Shown in pieces: positions 58,879 through 64,000 of a stretch of 64,000 nucleotides of DNA (positions within the stretch are counted from its first letter, which is position 1; each line of letters begins with the position of its first letter). The notes under the pieces are model-generated. The model was not told the DNA's origin. It did no database searches and worked only from the letters and a program-made list of their open reading frames with translations. The stretch is from Thiosulfatimonas sediminis (GTDB taxonomy: Bacteria; Pseudomonadota; Gammaproteobacteria; Thiomicrospirales; Thiomicrospiraceae): NCBI RefSeq assembly GCF_011398355.1, contig NZ_AP021889.1, forward strand, positions 682,001 to 746,000, read 5' to 3'. Made by a program: the position numbers and the translations under genes.

Positions 58879-59826
58879 ATGTCTGCAGTAGAGTTTTGTA
58901 ATGTTAAAAAACAGTATGCTGATTTGCACGCGCTTAAAGGCGTGAGCTTCAGCGTTGAAGAAGGGGCTTTTTTTGGTCTTTTAGGTCCGAATGGCGCAGG
59001 CAAATCAACGCTGATTAATGCGATGTCCGGTTTGGTGGTGCCCACGTCGGGTTCAATCAATGTGATGGGTAAAGATGTCATTAGCGATTACCGCGTGACG
59101 CGCCGTGCGCTTGGTTTAGTTCCTCAAGAGTTGATTGCGGATCCATTTTTTAATATCCGCGAATTGCTGCGTTTACAGTCTGGCTATTTTGGTTTGAAGG
59201 GTGCGGTGCAAAACGCCTGGGTTGATGAGTTATTGGAGCGCTTGGCCTTAACCGAAAAAGCGAATGCTTTAACCCATCAATTGTCCGGCGGCATGAAGCG
59301 GCGTGCGTTGATTGCGATGGCCTTAGTGCATAAGCCGCAGGTTTTGGTGTTGGACGAACCCACCGCAGGGGTGGATGTGGACTTGCGGCGAACGCTGTGG
59401 GAGTTTACCCGTGAATTGCACGATAAAGGTCATACGATTATTTTGACCACGCATTATTTAGAAGAGGCCGAGGCCTTGTGCGATAAAGTGGCGATTATGC
59501 AAAAAGGGCAGATTAAAGCTTTGGATAAAACCTCGGCGCTTTTGTCGAAACACGCATACCGTTATTTAAAGGTCAGTGTGCCGCGTGCCTATTTGCAAGC
59601 CGATTTACCATTGCCGCCTGCCTTGCGGGGGATGTTGGTTGAAGAAGAGTCGAGCGCCTTGGTGTTTAAAATCGAGAAAGAGGTCTTGTTAAGCGAGATT
59701 CTTGGGCAGCTGCATCAAGCGCAAGTACCGATAGAAGACATTAGTAGTCGTGATGCGACTTTGGAAGAGGTGTTTATTGACTTGACGGCGGATAAAGGCG
59801 AATTGAAAGGAGAGGGCAAATGCTAA
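58879..59826 (+). CDS. ABC transporter ATP-binding protein (YadG/CcmA-like)
   Basis: 315 aa. Walker A GPNGAGKSTLI, signature LSGGMKRRALIAMALVHKP, Walker B VLVLDEPTAGVDVDLR, H-loop LTTHYLEEAEALCD. The C-terminal extension (residues 225-315) is the regulatory domain of DrrA/YadG-type exporters, ending in RDATLEEVFIDLT. With the next gene it forms an ABC-2 exporter, substrate unknown. It follows mlaB by 53 bp, a common gammaproteobacterial order (yrb/mla then ABC-2 genes, bolA, murA). Confidence 0.94.
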   Translation: MSAVEFCNVKKQYADLHALKGVSFSVEEGAFFGLLGPNGAGKSTLINAMSGLVVPTSGSINVMGKDVISDYRVTRRALGLVPQELIADPFFNIRELLRLQSGYFGLKGAVQNAWVDELLERLALTEKANALTHQLSGGMKRRALIAMALVHKPQVLVLDEPTAGVDVDLRRTLWEFTRELHDKGHTIILTTHYLEEAEALCDKVAIMQKGQIKALDKTSALLSKHAYRYLKVSVPRAYLQADLPLPPALRGMLVEEESSALVFKIEKEVLLSEILGQLHQAQVPIEDISSRDATLEEVFIDLTADKGELKGEGKC

Positions 59827-60584
59827 ATTGGGCTGGCACTTGGGCGCTTTTCTTAAAAGAAGTACGTCGTTTTAATTCGGTGGCGGTGCAAACCATTTTT
59901 GCCCCTGTGGTCGCCACTTTGTTGTATTTATTGGTATTTGGCCAAGTGATTGATACGCAAACCGATGTGTTTAGCGGTGTGTCTTACAGCCAATTTTTGA
60001 TTCCTGGTTTGGTGATGATGGCGATTTTGCAAAATGCCTTCTCAAACAGTTCGTCGAGTTTGATTCAATCCAAAATGCACGGCAATTTGACGTTTGTGCT
60101 GCTTAGCCCGATTTCGCCACTGGAATTTTACATTGCTTTTACAGCGGCTTCTATTGTGCGCGGTTTGGCGGTTGGTTTAGGGATTCTGCTGGTAGGCGCG
60201 ATTGCGTTTGATTTGACTTGGCAAGCGCCGCACTGGATTGTTATTTTTGCCATTCTGAGCGCAGCGATGATGGGCGGTTTGGGTATGTTGGCCGGCATTG
60301 TCTCAGACAAGTATGACCATCTGGCGGCTTTCCAAAACTTTATCATTATGCCTTTGACCTTCTTAAGTGGCGTTTTTTACTCGATTCATGCCTTGCCCGA
60401 AATCTGGCAGCAAATATCGCACTTTAATCCGTTTTTTTATATGGTGGACGGTTTTCGCTACGGTTTTTTTGAAAAAGCGGATGTCAGTATTTATTTAAGT
60501 TTAGCGGTGACATTGTTGTTCCTTGTGGTGGTTTCTGCGATAAATCTGATTTTATTAAACAAAGGCGTTAAAATACGCGAATAA
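59820..60584 (+). CDS. ABC-2 type transporter permease (YadH-like)
   Basis: 254 aa with six helices. ABC-2 motifs: RFNSVAVQTIFAPVVATLLYLLVFG, SYSQFLIPGLVMMAILQNAFSNSSSSLIQSKM, and the PLTFLSGVFYSIHALPEIWQ loop. Partner of the ATPase gene, which it overlaps by 7 bp. The substrate cannot be told from sequence. Confidence 0.94.
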   Translation: MLNWAGTWALFLKEVRRFNSVAVQTIFAPVVATLLYLLVFGQVIDTQTDVFSGVSYSQFLIPGLVMMAILQNAFSNSSSSLIQSKMHGNLTFVLLSPISPLEFYIAFTAASIVRGLAVGLGILLVGAIAFDLTWQAPHWIVIFAILSAAMMGGLGMLAGIVSDKYDHLAAFQNFIIMPLTFLSGVFYSIHALPEIWQQISHFNPFFYMVDGFRYGFFEKADVSIYLSLAVTLLFLVVVSAINLILLNKGVKIRE

Positions 60585-60600
60585 TTTTTTTGGAGTAGCT

Positions 60601-60819
60601 ATGTCGCCTGAAACCATTCGTCAGCGGATTCAAGCTGTTTTACCGGATAGTACGGTTGAAACCATCGGTGCTGATTGCAATTTTACCGTGATTGTGACCA
60701 GTGCAGAATTTGAAGGTAAGCCGCAGATTAAACGTCATCGTATCGTCAATGACATTTTTAAAGCGGACATCGAAAGTGGCGCACTGCACGCCTTGTCGAT
60801 TAAAACGCTAACCCCTTAG
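60601..60819 (+). CDS. ibaG: BolA-family protein (IbaG type)
   Basis: 72 aa. Short BolA-like fold with TVETIGADCNFTVIVTSAEFEGKPQIKRHRIV and the C-terminal GALHALSIKTLTP, in which the conserved HALS/T motif is seen. IbaG partners monothiol glutaredoxin in iron-sulfur handling; the gene lies before murA in most gammaproteobacteria. TGGAG ribosome site just upstream. Confidence 0.94.
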   Translation: MSPETIRQRIQAVLPDSTVETIGADCNFTVIVTSAEFEGKPQIKRHRIVNDIFKADIESGALHALSIKTLTP

Positions 60820-60860
60820 TCCGACTACTAGCGAGGCTGCGCCACGACGCGCGAAAATAA

Positions 60861-62126
<1,266 letters not shown>

Positions 62127-62189
62127 ATTAGAGTTTGGCGAAAAAGGCCGATTTGATTCTCAATTTTAACGATTTATTGACCAGTAGTT

Positions 62190-62822
62190 ATGAATGAACA
62201 ATTAACGATAGCGCTATCAAAAGGGCGTATTTACCAAGACACTTTGCCACTATTAGAAGCGGCAAACATTATTCCGCAAGAAGATCCAAGCAAAAGCCGT
62301 AAGCTGATTATTCCAACCAATCATGCGAATGTACGTCTGTTGATTGTCCGTGCGACCGATGCGCCGACCTATGTCGCGCATGGTGCCGCCGATATCGGTG
62401 TGGCCGGTAAAGATGTATTGATGGAGGCTCCGTCGGACAATATCTACGAGCTATTGGATTTGCAAATTGCCAAATGTAAGTTGATGGTTGCGGGATCAGA
62501 AGTTGAAAAGCCGCATGGTCATCGTCTGAAAATTGCCACCAAATACATTAAATCAGCCCAAGCTTATTACGCACAGAAAGGCGAGCAGGTCGATTTAATT
62601 AAACTGTATGGTTCGATGGAAATCGCTCCTTTAATCGATTTGGCCGACCGTATTGTCGATTTGGTCGATACCGGCAATACCTTACGCGCTAACGGCCTTG
62701 TGCCGATGGAGCATATTGCCGAAATCAGTTCGCGTTTGATTGTGAATCAGCATGCTTACAAAACTAAATTCAACCAGATTAATGAAATCGTTCAACAATT
62801 TAAATCAGTCATCGAGAAGTAA
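62190..62822 (+). CDS. hisG: ATP phosphoribosyltransferase catalytic subunit, short form
   Basis: 210 aa, the short HisG form that needs a HisZ regulatory subunit. [19 protein letters not shown] at the N-terminus, GVAGKDVL in the middle, and the PRPP motif [16 protein letters not shown]. It starts histidine synthesis by joining ATP and PRPP. It precedes hisD by 1 bp. Short HisG is common in Thiomicrospira-type and many other proteobacteria. No HisG C-terminal regulatory domain is present. Confidence 0.97.
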   Translation: MNEQLTIALSKGRIYQDTLPLLEAANIIPQEDPSKSRKLIIPTNHANVRLLIVRATDAPTYVAHGAADIGVAGKDVLMEAPSDNIYELLDLQIAKCKLMVAGSEVEKPHGHRLKIATKYIKSAQAYYAQKGEQVDLIKLYGSMEIAPLIDLADRIVDLVDTGNTLRANGLVPMEHIAEISSRLIVNQHAYKTKFNQINEIVQQFKSVIEK

Positions 62823-62823
62823 A

Positions 62824-64000
62824 ATGTTAAATATTCGACGTTTATCTGCCAATGAAGCAGGATTTAGAGAAGAGTTAGATCAATTATTGGCATGGGAAAC
62901 CGTATCTAATCGTTCGGTCAACGATATTGTTAACGAAGTCTGCGCCCGTGTTCGCAGTGAAGGCGATGCCGCTCTGTTGGAATATACCGCTAAATTTGAC
63001 CGTATGCAGTTAGCAAGCGGTGCTGAGTTGGAGATTTCTAAAGAGCGTCTTCAAGCGGCTTTGCAAAATATTCCAGCTGCACAGCGTGAAGCGTTGGAAG
63101 TGTCAGCGCAGCGTGTACGTGACTATCATGAGCGTCAAGTACAAAGCTCTTGGACTTATGAAGAAGCTGACGGCACCATGTTAGGCCAGCAGGTAACGCC
63201 GTTGGATTCGGTTGGACTCTATGTTCCGGGCGGAAAAGCGGCTTATCCATCATCGGTGATTATGAATGCGATTCCTGCGAAAGTGGCGGGTGTCGAAAAA
63301 TTGATTATGGTTGTGCCAACGCCGGACGGCGAAGTGAACGAGATGGTGTTGGCGGCGGCGGCGATTTGTGATGTTGATGCGGTGTTTACTCTTGGCGGAG
63401 CTCAGGCAATCGCGGCATTGGCTTACGGCACCGAAACCGTGCCGGCGGTGGATAAGATTGTTGGCCCTGGAAATATTTTCGTCGCCACAGCGAAGCGTTT
63501 AGTGTTTGGTACGGTGGGTATCGACATGATTGCTGGTCCTTCTGAAATTTTGGTGTATTGCGATGGTAAAACCGATCCAGATTGGATTGCGGTGGATCTG
63601 TTCTCACAAGCTGAGCACGATGAAGATGCCCAGTCGATTTTGGTCACTCAAGATGCCGAGTTTGCTGATAAGGTACACGCCAGCATGACCAAATTGATTG
63701 AGACAATGCCGCGTAAAGCGATCATTGAAACGGCTTTGCGTGACCGTGGAGCAATTATCGTGGTCGATAACGAAGCGCAAGCGATTGAAATGATTAATTT
63801 GATTGCGCCAGAGCATTTAGAACTGTCGGTTGATGATCCAAAGGCGCTATTGCCGAAAATCCGCCATGCGGGTGCGATTTTTATGGGTCGTTATACTGCT
63901 GAAGCGTTGGGTGATTATTGCGCCGGACCAAACCACGTCTTGCCAACATCACGTACAGCGCGTTTTTCATCGCCGTTAGGTGTGTACGATTTCCAAAAAC
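62824..64000 (+). CDS. hisD: histidinol dehydrogenase (partial, runs off the window)
   Basis: The first 392 residues of about 430; the frame is open to the window end. ATG 62824 follows hisG by 1 bp. Conserved parts: [72 protein letters not shown] with the zinc/catalytic Gln-His, and [12 protein letters not shown] with the catalytic Glu-His. It oxidises histidinol to histidine with NAD. No frameshift seen. Confidence 0.97.
   Translation, partial: MLNIRRLSANEAGFREELDQLLAWETVSNRSVNDIVNEVCARVRSEGDAALLEYTAKFDRMQLASGAELEISKERLQAALQNIPAAQREALEVSAQRVRDYHERQVQSSWTYEEADGTMLGQQVTPLDSVGLYVPGGKAAYPSSVIMNAIPAKVAGVEKLIMVVPTPDGEVNEMVLAAAAICDVDAVFTLGGAQAIAALAYGTETVPAVDKIVGPGNIFVATAKRLVFGTVGIDMIAGPSEILVYCDGKTDPDWIAVDLFSQAEHDEDAQSILVTQDAEFADKVHASMTKLIETMPRKAIIETALRDRGAIIVVDNEAQAIEMINLIAPEHLELSVDDPKALLPKIRHAGAIFMGRYTAEALGDYCAGPNHVLPTSRTARFSSPLGVYDFQK

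Overview
The window looks like a chromosomal segment of a gammaproteobacterium of moderate GC content. The 50-64 kb end carries a typical gammaproteobacterial envelope block: hpf, lptB, lptA, lptC, kdsC and a YrbG-type antiporter on one strand, and mlaFEDCB, an ABC-2 exporter, an IbaG/BolA protein, murA, hisG and hisD on the other. Short HisG, this gene order and the general style suggest the sulfur-oxidising Thiomicrospira/Hydrogenovibrio/Thiomicrorhabdus neighbourhood. That placement is an inference from reading, not a search result.

Region 1 (1-11.4 kb) is accessory. It starts with tRNA-Leu(CAA) and tRNA-Val(GAC). It then holds an intact IS66-family element with an 8-bp target duplication, inserted into an unknown gene that also carries a one-base frame slip. 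After that come a small lipoprotein, a 71-aa protein, an intergenic stretch with several hairpins including a candidate small RNA, a class II Fic protein, a serine recombinase, a HigB/HigA pair whose antitoxin carries a metallopeptidase domain, and a coiled-coil/SH3 protein with an apparent N-terminal frameshift.

Region 2 (11.4-47 kb) is an exopolysaccharide/O-antigen locus. It contains an outer-membrane barrel, a Wza-like export protein, a Wzc-like tyrosine autokinase with a tyrosine-rich tail, a PHP-type phosphatase, GlmS, Ugd, a UDP-glucuronate epimerase, a flippase, a polymerase, five glycosyltransferases, two acyltransferases, two small phosphoglycosyltransferases, GalE, a WbpM-like dehydratase and an O-antigen ligase. 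UDP-GlcNAc supply (GlmS), UDP-GlcA supply (Ugd), sugar modification, lipid-linked assembly, flipping, polymerisation and export/ligation are therefore all present.

Scattered inside this locus are toxin-antitoxin and defence-like modules: a four-helix-bundle protein, a YhcG-type nuclease, HipBA, a HEPN/MNT pair, an ABC-type ATPase with a small PD-(D/E)XK protein, and a decayed VapBC. Three of them (YhcG, HipBA, ATPase/nuclease) lie between an intact polysaccharide gene and a broken second copy of the same gene (epimerase, galE and phosphoglycosyltransferase respectively). The broken copies differ from the intact ones mostly at synonymous positions, as if divergent alleles had been brought in by recombination. 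This repeated architecture is the most interesting observation in the window. A heptamer-periodic AT-rich repeat family surrounds the four-helix-bundle/epimerase/YhcG part and even encodes parts of the epimerase.

Region 3 (47-64 kb) is core: Sel1/SPOR protein, OmpA-type lipoprotein, MgtE, Hpf, the Lpt/Kdo genes, Mla phospholipid transport, MurA and the start of the histidine operon. The usual rpoN gene is absent between lptB and hpf.
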